This document shows, one piece after another, positions 35,650 to 45,926 of a stretch of DNA of 64,000 nt. The stretch comes from an uncultured Gammaproteobacteria bacterium (GTDB lineage Bacteria > Pseudomonadota > Gammaproteobacteria > Pseudomonadales > Pseudohongiellaceae): the NCBI GenBank assembly GCA_913060975.1, contig CAJXVC010000010.1:1-64000 (forward strand), given 5' to 3'. The notes beneath the pieces are model-generated. The model was not told the origin of the DNA. It made no database searches and saw only the letters and a list, made by a program, of their open reading frames with translations. Numbering within the stretch: position 1 is the first letter of the stretch; every line of letters begins with the position of its first letter. The position numbers were made by a program, and so were the translations under genes.

Positions 35650-38265
35650 CTAGTAGTCGGAATTATCGCTGGTGTCGCGAAACCCCCAGATTCCGTCTCT
35701 GAGCAGGTTGCTCAACCCGCCTCCGGCGAGGTCGCCCAGGCCATGCAGGGTAAATTGGACAAAAATTCCCTGATTCGGTTCACTATTAGGGACAAACAAT
35801 TCGTTTTCGTCAACCCACTCCCGGGCTACCACGCGAATCGTGGCGCAGCAGTTATTCCATTCCAGGCCGGCAAAGCTCTCCAGATTCCGTTCATTGCTGT
35901 GGTCATAGTTCCAGCGACCCAGAATGGTCCAGTTTTCATTCAGCGGCCAGACTGCGGACAGGTCGGTTTGCTTGATTCGTGGGTCGATTCCCGCCGGCAG
36001 TGTGAAATTGGGCGAGTTCACCAGTCGGCGATAGCGATACGACAGGTTGAAAATCTGCTCGTCACCGCCGTGATAGCGCAGTTGCACGCTACCTTCATTA
36101 ATCTCTTCCGTCTGCTGGTCCCATTGTACATCACTATTCAGGCGCCAGTTATCACCGAGTGACAGCGCCATCTCGCCCGCCAGCGCGGATTCTTCCGAAG
36201 TGCCGGAATAACGCGGCTGCCAGGTTTGCAGTGGGTTGCTCAGAGTGACCCGTCGGTCGGCGAAATAGAATATCTGGCCAAGACTGAAGCGGGCACGCTC
36301 TTCACCGCGTTCACTGAACAGGCGCGTGGTCAGGGCAAAAGTTGCCTGATCAGCATCGGCGATACGGTCGCCGCCGGCGAAGCGGTCTTCGCGAAACAGT
36401 TGTTTGAAGCTGAAGTTGAGCTCGGTGGTGTCGAACAAGGGCAGGTGGTCTTGCTGCTGGTAGTCACTCTGCAAATAGAACACCCGCGGCTCCAGAGTCT
36501 GCAGACCGCGGCCATTGCGCTCACGCTCAAAGACGAGACCGCTGTCCACGCTATAGACCGGCACACCGATCTCGGGGTCAGTTTGTGTGCTGTTGGCCTG
36601 TTGATCGAGATCGTAAGCCATATGCTTGTAGCTTGCTGACGTGCGCAAGAACCAGCCCGGTGTTTCAACGGCCCACTTCAGGGCAGGCTCAAAATTGATG
36701 CGCTCGCCATTGACCAAAGCGCCGGCCGCGACTTGTGCATCACTGATCAGGTTGCGATCCAGTTGCCGATCGAAAGAGGTAACCTGCCCGTCGAGTTCGA
36801 CACTGAAGCCGGCGCCAAGATACTGATCAGAGTCAAAGTAAAACTGCGGCAGGCGATCGAAGGGTTTGTTGATCGTGTCGGTATTGAAGAACGGATCGAT
36901 GATTTGGAAGCGTTGCACATTGACGCCGGCACGCAGCAATGACGAGCTGAATTGCAAGCGTGCCTGGCGATTCAGATGCGACTGACTGGCAACGTTGAGA
37001 CCATTACCGCCGAGGTCATAAAAGTAGTCGTTATCACTGACGGCGTTGTAATCCACATAGGTGGACCAGTTCTGACTCAAGGCGCCAAAGTGTTCATAGC
37101 CGAGATACCAGCGATCAGCCACTGGCGGTGAATCGCTACCTGATGTATTGGCTTGCGCGGGGTCGAACAGATCGTCATCGGGCAGGTAGGATGCATTGAG
37201 CGTGTTCATCGACCAGCTCGCCAGATAACGCAGCTCGGCGCTGGTCATCACGCCACGGTCGGAGATCAATCGCGGGGCCACGGTGGCGTCGGCCTGCGGG
37301 GCAATATTGAAATAATAAGGGACTTCGATATCCACTCCACCAGTGCGAGTGGTCCCCAGAGAAGGCGCGAGGAAACCGGACACGCGGCCATCGCCCAGCG
37401 GAAAGGTCATCGTAAAAGGATAATAGAAGACCGGCACCTCACCGATGCGCAAACTGACATCGCGGGCATAGCCACGACTTTGATCCGGATCGAGGATAAT
37501 GCTGGCAGCGCGCAGGCGCCAGAATTCTTCTTGCGGTTCGCAGCGACTGAACTCCCCGTTTTCGATAGTGATCTGCCCCGACTCGCCGTTATAGACAATG
37601 CTGCCGGCATTACCGTGCGCGCCGAATTCATGCATGACGTATTGGGCATTACCGATGCGGTTAATCTGGGCATCGCCATCGATAGACGCTGTCTCGCCCT
37701 GTAATAGCAGGCCGGGCTCGCGAACCTGCACGTCGCCGTTTAGCTGCACGGTATTGTCAGCGCGGTTTATCGTGGTTTCGTTGTTATTGGAGATCAGCAT
37801 GCCGCTTTGCTGCAGGCGCACATCACCGTTAATTTGGATTTCGTCGCGTGAAACCTGATTCAGACCGGTGGCGCTATTGAATTGAGTCGCACCAGCTTCG
37901 TTGTCTGTCGCTACAGGTTGGTCTGCCAGCGGGTCGATAAAGCCACCGCAACAGGCGCGATCCAGCGCCTCGCGCTGTTCTTCGGTCATGGCTTCGCGGG
38001 GCACCCAGTCGAGAGGGAAATTGGCTGCTTCCGGCGTTGGACTGGATGGTGCATCAATGCTGGCAGATTGGCTTGCGACTGACGAGCGAGCTTGACGGGC
38101 GCCGCGCTCGTTGTTGGTGGTGCATTCCCAGCCGGAACCATCGCTGCTGGCCTGACAATTGTAGGAAGGTAGTTGGGCCTGTGCCTTGGGGCTGTTGCCG
38201 AGCAGTACCCCGGCCGATACAAGCAGGATTACAAGCGCGCCGATTGGCTGTTTGGGGGAACTCAT
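35650..38265 (-). CDS. lptD: LPS assembly outer-membrane protein LptD
   Basis: 871 residues from the ATG at 38265; a TTG 17 codons earlier is open but would spoil the signal peptide (PIGALVILLVSAGVLLGNSPKAQA). The N-terminal LptA-like jelly-roll (about 140-290; INGDVRLQQSGMLISNNNETTINRADN) precedes the 26-strand barrel (FYYPFTMTFPLGDGRVSGFLAPSLGTTRTGG onward). Cys residues occur near the mature N-terminus (YNCQ, WECTT) and in the late WNNCC segment, as needed for the inter-domain disulphides. It inserts LPS into the outer leaflet with LptE. Divergent from amgK. Confidence 0.96.
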   Translation of the reverse strand: MSSPKQPIGALVILLVSAGVLLGNSPKAQAQLPSYNCQASSDGSGWECTTNNERGARQARSSVASQSASIDAPSSPTPEAANFPLDWVPREAMTEEQREALDRACCGGFIDPLADQPVATDNEAGATQFNSATGLNQVSRDEIQINGDVRLQQSGMLISNNNETTINRADNTVQLNGDVQVREPGLLLQGETASIDGDAQINRIGNAQYVMHEFGAHGNAGSIVYNGESGQITIENGEFSRCEPQEEFWRLRAASIILDPDQSRGYARDVSLRIGEVPVFYYPFTMTFPLGDGRVSGFLAPSLGTTRTGGVDIEVPYYFNIAPQADATVAPRLISDRGVMTSAELRYLASWSMNTLNASYLPDDDLFDPAQANTSGSDSPPVADRWYLGYEHFGALSQNWSTYVDYNAVSDNDYFYDLGGNGLNVASQSHLNRQARLQFSSSLLRAGVNVQRFQIIDPFFNTDTINKPFDRLPQFYFDSDQYLGAGFSVELDGQVTSFDRQLDRNLISDAQVAAGALVNGERINFEPALKWAVETPGWFLRTSASYKHMAYDLDQQANSTQTDPEIGVPVYSVDSGLVFERERNGRGLQTLEPRVFYLQSDYQQQDHLPLFDTTELNFSFKQLFREDRFAGGDRIADADQATFALTTRLFSERGEERARFSLGQIFYFADRRVTLSNPLQTWQPRYSGTSEESALAGEMALSLGDNWRLNSDVQWDQQTEEINEGSVQLRYHGGDEQIFNLSYRYRRLVNSPNFTLPAGIDPRIKQTDLSAVWPLNENWTILGRWNYDHSNERNLESFAGLEWNNCCATIRVVAREWVDENELFVPNSEPNQGIFVQFTLHGLGDLAGGGLSNLLRDGIWGFRDTSDNSDY

Positions 38266-38579
38266 CAGTCGCGCGGTCCAGCGGGAAAGTTGAATGGAAT
38301 TTTCAGTGATAAACAATTACGCGTAAAAACCGACTTATTGATAGACGCAGTAGTTTTTCTGCATGTTACACCGCCGGCGCGAAGCAGTCCGGATAATACT
38401 GGATAGCGGCCTTATTGGAAAGCTGCCGGGCTCGCTTCATGGGCTGTCATGGGTCGCGCAAAGCCACGGATAGCAAGGCCTGCAGGTCATTGTTCCTGCT
38501 CGCTAGTCAACGCGCCTTGCACTTGATAACAGGCTCGAATTCGGCACCACACACACGGAAATTATGGACAGTCAGCCTT
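38266..38579. promoter_or_regulatory. Divergent promoter region, lptD / amgK
   Basis: About 310 bp without a supportable gene. It must drive lptD-surA-pdxA-rsmA-apaG-apaH in one direction and amgK-murU-djlA in the other. A GATAAT near 38391 could be a -10 but lacks a well-spaced -35. A 7-codon ATG frame (38564-38587) overlaps the amgK start out of frame. Confidence 0.45.
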
Positions 38580-39638
38580 ATGGATGAACGGCAAACACAA
38601 TTGGCAAACTGGGCAGCAGCAACACTGGCGCTGCCCGAGGGCGAGACCAGGCTAACCACGGTCAGTGGTGATGCGAGCTTTCGGCGTTATTTTCGCCTCA
38701 AACTGACATCACGCACAGTAATTGCGGTGGATGCGCCGCCCGAGCATGAAGACAACCCGCGGTTCGTCAAAGTCGCGCAACTGATGCGTGAGGCGGGAGT
38801 GTGTGTACCAGAAATAATCGCCGCAGATCTGGCGCAAGGGTTCTTGCTGCTTTCTGATCTTGGTGATGAGTTATATCTGCCAGCGTTGTTGCAAAGTCAG
38901 GAATCGGGCACATCGGATGTGGCTGAGCATTTGTATGGTCTGGCCATCACTGCACTGGTGCAACTGCAGCAAGGAGTAGATAAAGAGCGACTTGACCCTT
39001 ATGACAGAAACCAGTTGCGCACCGAGATGGCATTGTTTGATGAATGGTTTTGCCGTGGGTTGATGGAGCTGGAACTGGATGCTGGCGAAATGGCCGTGAT
39101 CGAGCAAGCCTACGATTTTCTTGAGGAAGCCGCACTGGCTCAGACGCAAGTGGCCGTGCACCGGGATTATCACTCGCGGAATCTTATGGTGCTGGATGGC
39201 AAAAGCGAGACCATGACAGGGCCTGGGGTTATTGATTTTCAGGACGCGGTGAGCGGGGCTTATACCTACGATCTGGTTTCAATGTTGCGCGATTGCTATA
39301 TCCGTTGGCCAGTCGAGCAAGTCGAGCAGTGGGCGCTGGTTTATCTGCGTGAAGCCACGGCGGCCAATGTGCTTGTCGATATTACCCCGGCCACGCTGAT
39401 GCGCGATTTCGATCTAATGGGGCTGCAACGGCATTTCAAGGTGCTGGGTATCTTCTCCCGACTGAGCCTTCGCGATAATAAAACCGGCTATCTGGCCGAC
39501 ATACCTTTGGTTATACGATATTTTCTTGAGGTGGCTGACAAGTACCCGGAGATGGCTGAATTCGTTGCCTGGTTTCGGCAACGTGTCTTGCCGGTTGCCA
39601 CTGACAAACTGAATCTGGATAGAGAATGCGAGCAATGA
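38580..39638 (+). CDS. amgK: N-acetylmuramate/N-acetylglucosamine kinase AmgK
   Basis: 352 residues from the ATG at 38580, which gives the usual N-terminus; the frame is open for 55 more codons upstream. Aminoglycoside-phosphotransferase (APH) fold: TVSGDASFRRYFRLK nucleotide loop, VAVHRDYHSRNLMVL catalytic loop, and GVIDFQDAVSGAYTYDLVSML metal site. It phosphorylates the anomeric carbon of MurNAc and GlcNAc in the cell-wall recycling route that bypasses MurA. murU overlaps its 3' end by 13 nt, which supports the assignment. Confidence 0.93.
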   Translation: MDERQTQLANWAAATLALPEGETRLTTVSGDASFRRYFRLKLTSRTVIAVDAPPEHEDNPRFVKVAQLMREAGVCVPEIIAADLAQGFLLLSDLGDELYLPALLQSQESGTSDVAEHLYGLAITALVQLQQGVDKERLDPYDRNQLRTEMALFDEWFCRGLMELELDAGEMAVIEQAYDFLEEAALAQTQVAVHRDYHSRNLMVLDGKSETMTGPGVIDFQDAVSGAYTYDLVSMLRDCYIRWPVEQVEQWALVYLREATAANVLVDITPATLMRDFDLMGLQRHFKVLGIFSRLSLRDNKTGYLADIPLVIRYFLEVADKYPEMAEFVAWFRQRVLPVATDKLNLDRECEQ

Positions 39639-40321
39639 TTCTGGCGGCGGGTCTGGGTGAACGGATGCGACCGCTGACGGCCAAGCTGCCAAAGCCGCTT
39701 TTGAAAGTGGGCGAGCAAAGTCTGATCGAGCATCAGGTGAGCAAACTTGTGCGTGCGGGAATTACTGATCTGGTCATCAACCACTTTTATTTGGGTGACA
39801 TGATTGAGCAGACGCTGGGCAATGGTTCGCGTTATGACGCGGCGATTCGCTATTCCCGCGAGCCCATTCGGCTGGATACGGCGGGCGGTATTATCAAGGC
39901 GCTACCGGCATTGGTCGAAGATTGTTTTATCGTGGTTAATGCCGATATCTGGACTGATTACGACTTCGCAAGCTTGGCCCCGGTCGATGGCGAGACTTGT
40001 CTGGCCCATCTGGTGTTGATTCCCGATGCGGCACACAACCCGGGCGGTGATTTTCATTTGGCGGAGGATGGCACGGTGCGCGTCGAGTCCGATGGTGGCG
40101 ATGGCAAGTTTACCTTCGCTGGCATCAGCGTGATGCATCGCAAACTGTTTGCCGGTTATCCGATTCAGCCGCTGTCTGTGGTGACGCTACTGAAAGCAGC
40201 CATGGCCAAGGGCCTTGTGACTGGTGAAATTTACGACGGTGTGTGGATCGACGTTGGTACCCCCGAACGTTTGCAGGATGTCATTGCGCTCGAGACGGGT
40301 GCTGCAGGAGAAACCTCATGA
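39626..40321 (+). CDS. murU: MurNAc-1-phosphate uridylyltransferase MurU
   Basis: 231 residues of the nucleotidyltransferase fold: MILAAGLGERMRPLTAKLPKPLL (nucleotide and Lys motif), DTAGGIIKALP, NADIWTDYD (metal Asp), and GVWIDVGTPERL at the end. It makes UDP-MurNAc from the AmgK product. It overlaps amgK by 13 nt and djlA by 4 nt, so the three are one translational unit. Peptidoglycan-recycling sugars thus re-enter synthesis without MurQ. Confidence 0.95.
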   Translation: MRAMILAAGLGERMRPLTAKLPKPLLKVGEQSLIEHQVSKLVRAGITDLVINHFYLGDMIEQTLGNGSRYDAAIRYSREPIRLDTAGGIIKALPALVEDCFIVVNADIWTDYDFASLAPVDGETCLAHLVLIPDAAHNPGGDFHLAEDGTVRVESDGGDGKFTFAGISVMHRKLFAGYPIQPLSVVTLLKAAMAKGLVTGEIYDGVWIDVGTPERLQDVIALETGAAGETS

Positions 40322-41049
40322 TTGCGCGACTAAAGAACCGCGATTACAAGCGTGCTATTGCTGCCAGACTCAGTGGCGATGATGACTACGGCGAAATTCC
40401 TTACGGCGGTGAGACGCAAATGCAGTTTACCCGGGCCATGTTTGTCACCATGGGCCGGCTCGCGAAACTGGATGGCCGAGTCACCGAAGCTGAAGTGCAT
40501 TTTGCTTCCAGCACGATGAAGCTGATGGGCCTGGATGCCGCGCAGCGCCAGTGCGCCATTGATTTTTTCTATACTGGCAAGCAAGACAACATCGATGCAA
40601 CGCCTTACCTGCGTCAGGTTGTTCGTCTGGCCGGCGCGGGCAGTCAATTGTCGCGCGCGTTCCTCAAGTTGCAATGCCGGTTGGCGTTCAGCAAGGGGCA
40701 CATCCGTCTGAAAGAGAAAATCTTGCTGCGCGACGTGGCGGAGGTGCTGGGTTTCAACAAGGCTGAGCTGCTGCGCATTTACACCGAAATTCAGGTCATT
40801 GACGTGCCGCGACAGGGTGGCGATCGTACCTTGCTCAGCCGGGCCTACAATATTCTGCAAATCAATACCGATGCCGACGATAATGAAATCCGCAAGGCTT
40901 ACCGCCGCTTGATGGCGCGCTATCACCCGGACAAGCTGGGTCAGCAGGCCAACAGTCTCGAGGCGCAACGCCGTGCCCGGGAGCAATTCCAGGCTGTCTG
41001 CACTGCCTATGAGACTATCGCCGGCTTCCGCAAGATGACCAATCCCTGA
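40318..41049 (+). CDS. djlA: DnaJ-like co-chaperone DjlA type (TerB plus J domain), no N-terminal membrane anchor
   Basis: 243 residues from the ATG at 40318, with GGAG upstream and an ATGA overlap with murU. Residues about 35-150 are a TerB-like helical domain (AMFVTMGRLAKLDGRVTEAEVHFA), and 175-240 form a J domain (AYNILQINTDADDNEIRKAYRRLMARYHPDKLG) with the HPD motif. E. coli DjlA starts with a transmembrane helix that is absent here, so the protein is likely soluble. It stimulates DnaK ATPase. Organised with cell-wall recycling genes, as in pseudomonads. Confidence 0.9.
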   Translation: MIARLKNRDYKRAIAARLSGDDDYGEIPYGGETQMQFTRAMFVTMGRLAKLDGRVTEAEVHFASSTMKLMGLDAAQRQCAIDFFYTGKQDNIDATPYLRQVVRLAGAGSQLSRAFLKLQCRLAFSKGHIRLKEKILLRDVAEVLGFNKAELLRIYTEIQVIDVPRQGGDRTLLSRAYNILQINTDADDNEIRKAYRRLMARYHPDKLGQQANSLEAQRRAREQFQAVCTAYETIAGFRKMTNP

Positions 41050-41262
41050 GCAACTGCCTGATTCGGCCTGCGCCAGCAGGCCTGAATCGGGACAGAGGCT
41101 GCCAGACACTGTAGAATACCCGCACTCTTGTTAACGCTTTCGTTAATGATGGATGGTTGCAAGCTATGGCCAACCACGTTTGCTTAACGACTTTTTGCCA
41201 GACCACCTTGATTAGCCACGAGTGCTATCCGTCATGCGGCGCCCGAGGATATTTAAACAGTT

Positions 41263-41946
41263 ATGAAAGATTACTTGATTGCACCTTCTATCCTGTCCGC
41301 CGATTTCGCCCGTCTGGGTGATGAGGTCAATGCCGTGCTTGATGCCGGCGCTGATGTTGTGCATTTCGATGTCATGGATAATCACTATGTGCCCAATCTC
41401 ACGATCGGACCGATGGTGTGTGAGGCATTGCGCAAGCACAAGATTACAGCGCCTATCGATGTGCATTTAATGGTCTCGCCAGTGGATCAGTTGATTCTCG
41501 ATTTTGCCAAGGCCGGTGCCAGCTACATCAGCTTTCATCCGGAGGCGACGCAGCATGTTGACCGGTCCTTGCAGTTGATCCGCGATCAGGGTTGCAAGTC
41601 AGGGCTGGTATTTAATCCGGCTACTCCGATTCATTGTCTGGAATACCTGATGGACAAGATCGATGTCATTCTGTTGATGTCGGTGAACCCGGGCTTCGGC
41701 GGTCAGAAATTTATTCCTGCGACTCTCAAGAAGCTCGAAAAAGTCCGCAAGCTCATCGATGACAGCGGCCAGCGTATTCGTCTGGAAGTCGATGGTGGCG
41801 TCGGAATCAATAATATTCGCGAGATTGCCGATGCTGGCGCCGACATGTTTGTCGCTGGCTCTGCGATCTTTAATAGCGACGACTACGCCAAGACTATCGC
41901 CGCTATGCGTGCCGAACTTGGTCAGAGTCCGAATCAACGACACTAG
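41263..41946 (+). CDS. rpe: Ribulose-phosphate 3-epimerase
   Basis: 227 residues of the TIM-barrel epimerase: [36 protein letters not shown] (metal His and Asp), [21 protein letters not shown] and [12 protein letters not shown]. It interconverts ribulose-5-P and xylulose-5-P in the pentose phosphate pathway. It starts 213 bp after djlA and is followed by trpE 21 bp downstream; the gph gene usually found between rpe and trpE is missing. Confidence 0.97.
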   Translation: MKDYLIAPSILSADFARLGDEVNAVLDAGADVVHFDVMDNHYVPNLTIGPMVCEALRKHKITAPIDVHLMVSPVDQLILDFAKAGASYISFHPEATQHVDRSLQLIRDQGCKSGLVFNPATPIHCLEYLMDKIDVILLMSVNPGFGGQKFIPATLKKLEKVRKLIDDSGQRIRLEVDGGVGINNIREIADAGADMFVAGSAIFNSDDYAKTIAAMRAELGQSPNQRH

Positions 41947-41967
41947 GCCGGGTGGAGTCGTCGAGCC

Positions 41968-43446
41968 ATGAACGAACAGCAATTTCAGGAACTGGCAAGC
42001 CAGGGCTATAACCGTATCCCAGTAGCCCGTGAAGTACTGGCCGACACTGAAACCCCGCTTAGTACGTATCTGAAACTCGCCAGAGGCAAGCACAGTTACT
42101 TTTTTGAATCTGTGCAGGGTGGTGAGAAATGGGGCCGCTATTCCATTATCGGTTTGCCCTGTCAAACCGTGTTGCGCGTAGTGGGCGATCAGATCACGCT
42201 GGAGCGTGACGGTGATGCCATCGAGCAGATCACCACCAGCGACCCTTTTACGTATATTACCGAATTCAAATCCCGCTATAAGGTCGCCGACTTGCCTGGC
42301 CGGCAACGCTTTGCTGGCGGTCTGGTTGGTTATTTTTCCTATGACACGGTGCGCTATGTTGAAACGCGTATCGGTGCTGCCAAGGGCACCGATTCCATCG
42401 GCACGCCCGACATTCTGTTAATGCTCTCCGAAGAAGTCGTCGTCTTCGACAATCTGCGTGGCACGATTTCGTTTGTCTTGAATGTTGATCCGTCAGTCAG
42501 CGATGCCTATGGCAAAGCGCAAAAGCGGCTTGACTCGCTAGCCGATGCGCTCAAGCAGCCAACACCATTGCCACGCACAACGCAGGAGTCTGCGGTCAGC
42601 ATTGACGACTTCGATTGTCACTTTGCCCGGGAAGACTTTGAGGCGGCAGTTGAGCGCATCAAGGAATACATCGTTGCTGGTGATGTCATGCAAGTGGTGC
42701 TGGCACAGCGCATGTCGATTCCCTATGCCGGCGATCCCATCAATGTGTACCGTGCACTGCGCTACCTGAATCCATCACCTTACATGGTGTTTTTCAATTT
42801 GGGCGACCATCATGTGGTGAGCGCATCGCCGGAAATCCTCGCCCGTGTCGAGGATGGCAAGATTACCGTGCGGCCGTTGGCCGGCACTCGCAAGCGTGGG
42901 GACACAGAAGCTGAGGATCTGGCTCTGGAGCAAGAGCTGCTCGCCGATGCCAAGGAAATTGCCGAACATCTGATGTTAATCGACCTGAGTCGTAACGACT
43001 CGGGCCGCGTTTCAAAAACTGGTTCGGTCACTGTGCCACGCAAGATGTTTGTTGAGCGCTATTCCCATGTCATGCACATTGCCTCGATCGTCGAGAGCGA
43101 AATACTGCCTGATCACAATGCGCTGGATGTGCTGAAGAGTACTTTGCCAGTGGGCACGCTGAGTGGCGCGCCGAAAGTACGGGCGATGGAGATCATCGAC
43201 GAACTGGAGCCGGAAAAGCGCGGTATCTATGGCGGTGCGATGGGCTACTGGGCCTGGAACGACAACATGGATATGGCCATTGCCATTCGCACTGCTGTTA
43301 TCAAGAATGACCAGCTTACAGTGCAGGCCGGTGCCGGTATCGTGGCGGATTCACAACCTGACATGGAGTGGGAAGAGACACAAAACAAAGCCCGTGCCAT
43401 TGTGAAAGCCGTGCAGCTTGCTGAGAAATCTCTCGGACTGGATTAG
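41968..43446 (+). CDS. trpE: Anthranilate synthase component I
   Basis: 492 residues. N-terminal regulatory part includes [19 protein letters not shown], the region that binds feedback tryptophan. The chorismate-binding C-terminal half has [51 protein letters not shown], and [11 protein letters not shown] with a final [18 protein letters not shown]. It makes anthranilate from chorismate using ammonia from TrpG. Separated from trpG by the opposite-strand photolyase, so it is probably transcribed with rpe. No leader peptide or attenuator seen. Confidence 0.97.
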   Translation: MNEQQFQELASQGYNRIPVAREVLADTETPLSTYLKLARGKHSYFFESVQGGEKWGRYSIIGLPCQTVLRVVGDQITLERDGDAIEQITTSDPFTYITEFKSRYKVADLPGRQRFAGGLVGYFSYDTVRYVETRIGAAKGTDSIGTPDILLMLSEEVVVFDNLRGTISFVLNVDPSVSDAYGKAQKRLDSLADALKQPTPLPRTTQESAVSIDDFDCHFAREDFEAAVERIKEYIVAGDVMQVVLAQRMSIPYAGDPINVYRALRYLNPSPYMVFFNLGDHHVVSASPEILARVEDGKITVRPLAGTRKRGDTEAEDLALEQELLADAKEIAEHLMLIDLSRNDSGRVSKTGSVTVPRKMFVERYSHVMHIASIVESEILPDHNALDVLKSTLPVGTLSGAPKVRAMEIIDELEPEKRGIYGGAMGYWAWNDNMDMAIAIRTAVIKNDQLTVQAGAGIVADSQPDMEWEETQNKARAIVKAVQLAEKSLGLD

Positions 43447-43553
43447 CTGGTCAGCGCTCTTGGGCAGTAATTTCTTTGCGTTCAGATGCTTTGCGATCAA
43501 TTCACTCGCGATCCACCCCACCAACTACGATTCCTGTAGCCGCAGCGCCGGGC

Positions 43554-44987
43554 TCACGACACCTTGATCTGTTGATAGGCGTCGAGCGCCGCTTCGCGGG
43601 ATTGTTTCAGGTCGACCACCGGTTCCGGATAGGTCTCACCCAGTTTAACGCCAGCAGCATCGAGTACATTGGCTGGTGCTGAATGCGGGTCATGCAGATA
43701 CTTGGCCGGCAATTTCGCTAATTCCGGAACAAACTGTTTGATGTAGTCCCCGTCAGGGTCAAACTTGCTCGATTGCGTGATCGGGTTGAAGATACGGAAA
43801 TAGGGAGCGGCATCGGCGCCACACCCAGCCACCCACTGCCAGCTACAGGTGTTGTTGGGCAAGTCAGCGTCCACCAGGCAATCCCAGAACCATCTGGCGC
43901 CATCTTGCCAGTGGTGCATCAGATTCTTGACCAGAAACGAGCCGACGACCATGCGGACCCGGTTGTGCATGTAACCGGTCTGCCACAGCTCGCGCATACC
44001 AGCATCCACCAATGGGTAGCCGGTTGCTCCACACTGCCAGGCCTTGAGTAGCTTGTCGTCTTGTCGCCAGGGGAACGCATCGAAACGCGGATTCATGTTT
44101 TGTTTGGTCAGGTTGGGAAAGTGGTACAGCAACGAATATGAAAAGTCACGCCAGGCCAGTTCACGGTGGTAGTGCTCAATCTGGCCTTCCAGTCGCGTGT
44201 CCCCGCTTTCGGCCTGGGCAGCATGCCAGACCTGGCGCGGTGATATTTCGCCATAGTGCAGGTGTGGCGAAAGTCGCGAGACCGATTGGCTGGCCGGAAA
44301 ATCCCGGCCACTCTTGTAGCTTTGAATACCGTTGTTGAGAAACTGCGATAGCTTGTCACCAGCGCCGTTTTCGCCGGGCTGCCAGCATTCTGCCATGCCG
44401 TCATACCACTGGATTTCGGGCGTCAGTGCCAGTTTGTCGATCTTGTCTGCTGCCTGTTCGCAGCTGGCAAGTGGCACGGACCTGGGGGCAGGCTCAGGCA
44501 ACTCTGGCGGTGGCAGATTGGCGCGGGCATTTTTATAAAATGGCGTGAATACTTTGTAGGGCGTTTGGTCGCCCTTCAGATTAGTCCAAGGTTCCCAAAG
44601 CAAAGAGCCATTGTAACTGGCGACTTCGAAGCCTGAATCAGTCAGGGATGCTTGCAATTTCTTGTCGCGTTGAATGCGCCAGGGTTCATAGCAACGATTC
44701 CAGTTGATATGAGTAGCGCCTTGTTCCTGCATGAGCGTCGGGAGCAGTTCTAACGGATCGCCTTGCAGCACCCACAGTTTGTTCTTCAGGCTCTTGTCCA
44801 GCTCGATTAGAGATTGCTGCAACCACCAGCGGCTGGCGGCACCCATGGGCCAGTCACCGGCATGCTTATCATCGAGAATATAGACGGGCAATACGGAACC
44901 GGCGGCACAGGCGGCTAGCAGGGCGGGGTTGTCACGCAGTCGCAAATCCTGGCGAAACCACATGACGGTTAAAGGCTTGGGCATCAC
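43554..44987 (-). CDS. phrB: Deoxyribodipyrimidine photolyase (class I CPD type)
   Basis: 477 residues. An N-terminal antenna-binding alpha/beta domain (TVMWFRQDLRLRDNPALLAA) is followed by the FAD-binding helical domain: SRLSPHLHYGEISPRQVWHA, ELAWRDFSYSLLYHFP, GYPLVDAGMRELWQTGYMHNRVRM, the Trp-rich SWQWVAGCGADAAPYFRIFNP electron-transfer region. It repairs cyclobutane pyrimidine dimers with blue light, implying a sunlit habitat. It lies on the opposite strand between trpE and trpG, splitting the trp genes. Confidence 0.95.
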   Translation of the reverse strand: MMPKPLTVMWFRQDLRLRDNPALLAACAAGSVLPVYILDDKHAGDWPMGAASRWWLQQSLIELDKSLKNKLWVLQGDPLELLPTLMQEQGATHINWNRCYEPWRIQRDKKLQASLTDSGFEVASYNGSLLWEPWTNLKGDQTPYKVFTPFYKNARANLPPPELPEPAPRSVPLASCEQAADKIDKLALTPEIQWYDGMAECWQPGENGAGDKLSQFLNNGIQSYKSGRDFPASQSVSRLSPHLHYGEISPRQVWHAAQAESGDTRLEGQIEHYHRELAWRDFSYSLLYHFPNLTKQNMNPRFDAFPWRQDDKLLKAWQCGATGYPLVDAGMRELWQTGYMHNRVRMVVGSFLVKNLMHHWQDGARWFWDCLVDADLPNNTCSWQWVAGCGADAAPYFRIFNPITQSSKFDPDGDYIKQFVPELAKLPAKYLHDPHSAPANVLDAAGVKLGETYPEPVVDLKQSREAALDAYQQIKVS

Positions 44988-45243
44988 AATTCTCGGTCTT
45001 AAGCTTGCTTTTGTCAGTAACAGTTCACTCGAGTCAGACTATACGCCAGCCCCGTAAATTGCGATCAATGGTCAGTCCTGATCGTTGCATAATGCCGCCA
45101 TAAAGCCGTACTGCAAGCGCTGTGTTGCCGCGACAGCACCCAGCGTGCCTGCTATTATTGGCGCTGCCGAAGCCGCCTGGCTTTGACAGGTCATAGCTGG
45201 AAAAGAAACGCAGAACCATGAGAGGCAAAGAGAGGGCAATCCT

Positions 45244-45837
45244 GTGCTGTTGATGATCGATAACTACGACTCGTTTACCTACAACGTCGTCCAGTATCTG
45301 GGTGAGTTGGGTGCGGACGTACGCGTTTTTCGTAACGATGCGATTAGCGTGGCGCAGATCGAAGAGCTGGCGCCGCAACAGATTGTCCTGTCACCCGGCC
45401 CCTGTACGCCCAACGAAGCAGGTGTGTCGATCGATGTGATTAATCATTTTGCCGGTCGCCTGCCGATTCTGGGTGTCTGTCTTGGTCATCAATGCATAGC
45501 TCAGGCCTTTGGTGGCAAGATTGTGCGTGCAGAGAAGGTCATGCACGGCAAGTTGTCCGACGTCCATCATGACAGCGCCGGAGTCTTTGCCGGACTGAGT
45601 AATCCTTTTACCGCCACGCGCTATCATTCTCTGGTGATTGAGCGCAACTCAATGCCCGACTGTCTTGAAGAGACAGCCTGGACAGTGGATAGCAAAGGGA
45701 AAAAAGCCGAGATCATGGGTGTGCGCCATACCGAATATGCAATCGAGGGTGTGCAATTTCACCCCGAGTCCATTCTGACCGAACACGGTCATCAATTGCT
45801 GCGCAATTTCCTGGAAGGCAAAGCTCTGGCGGCTTGA
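45244..45837 (+). CDS. trpG: Anthranilate synthase component II (glutamine amidotransferase)
   Basis: 197 residues from a GTG. Class-I amidotransferase: [24 protein letters not shown], oxyanion segment [11 protein letters not shown], nucleophile Cys in [15 protein letters not shown], and His-Glu in [14 protein letters not shown]. It supplies ammonia to TrpE and, in many relatives, also to PabB. trpD follows 89 nt later. Confidence 0.97.
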   Translation: MLLMIDNYDSFTYNVVQYLGELGADVRVFRNDAISVAQIEELAPQQIVLSPGPCTPNEAGVSIDVINHFAGRLPILGVCLGHQCIAQAFGGKIVRAEKVMHGKLSDVHHDSAGVFAGLSNPFTATRYHSLVIERNSMPDCLEETAWTVDSKGKKAEIMGVRHTEYAIEGVQFHPESILTEHGHQLLRNFLEGKALAA

Positions 45838-45926
45838 ACTGATCAGCGGCTGCGCTTGCGCCAATAACAAATTTAAACGACGAGCTACAAGAATAATCAG
45901 GGCGAGAGAACAAGGAGCCTGACATC

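Noticed and set aside
41947..41967. trp attenuator or leader peptide before trpE
   Set aside because: Only 21 bp separate rpe from trpE and no Trp-rich leader is present.
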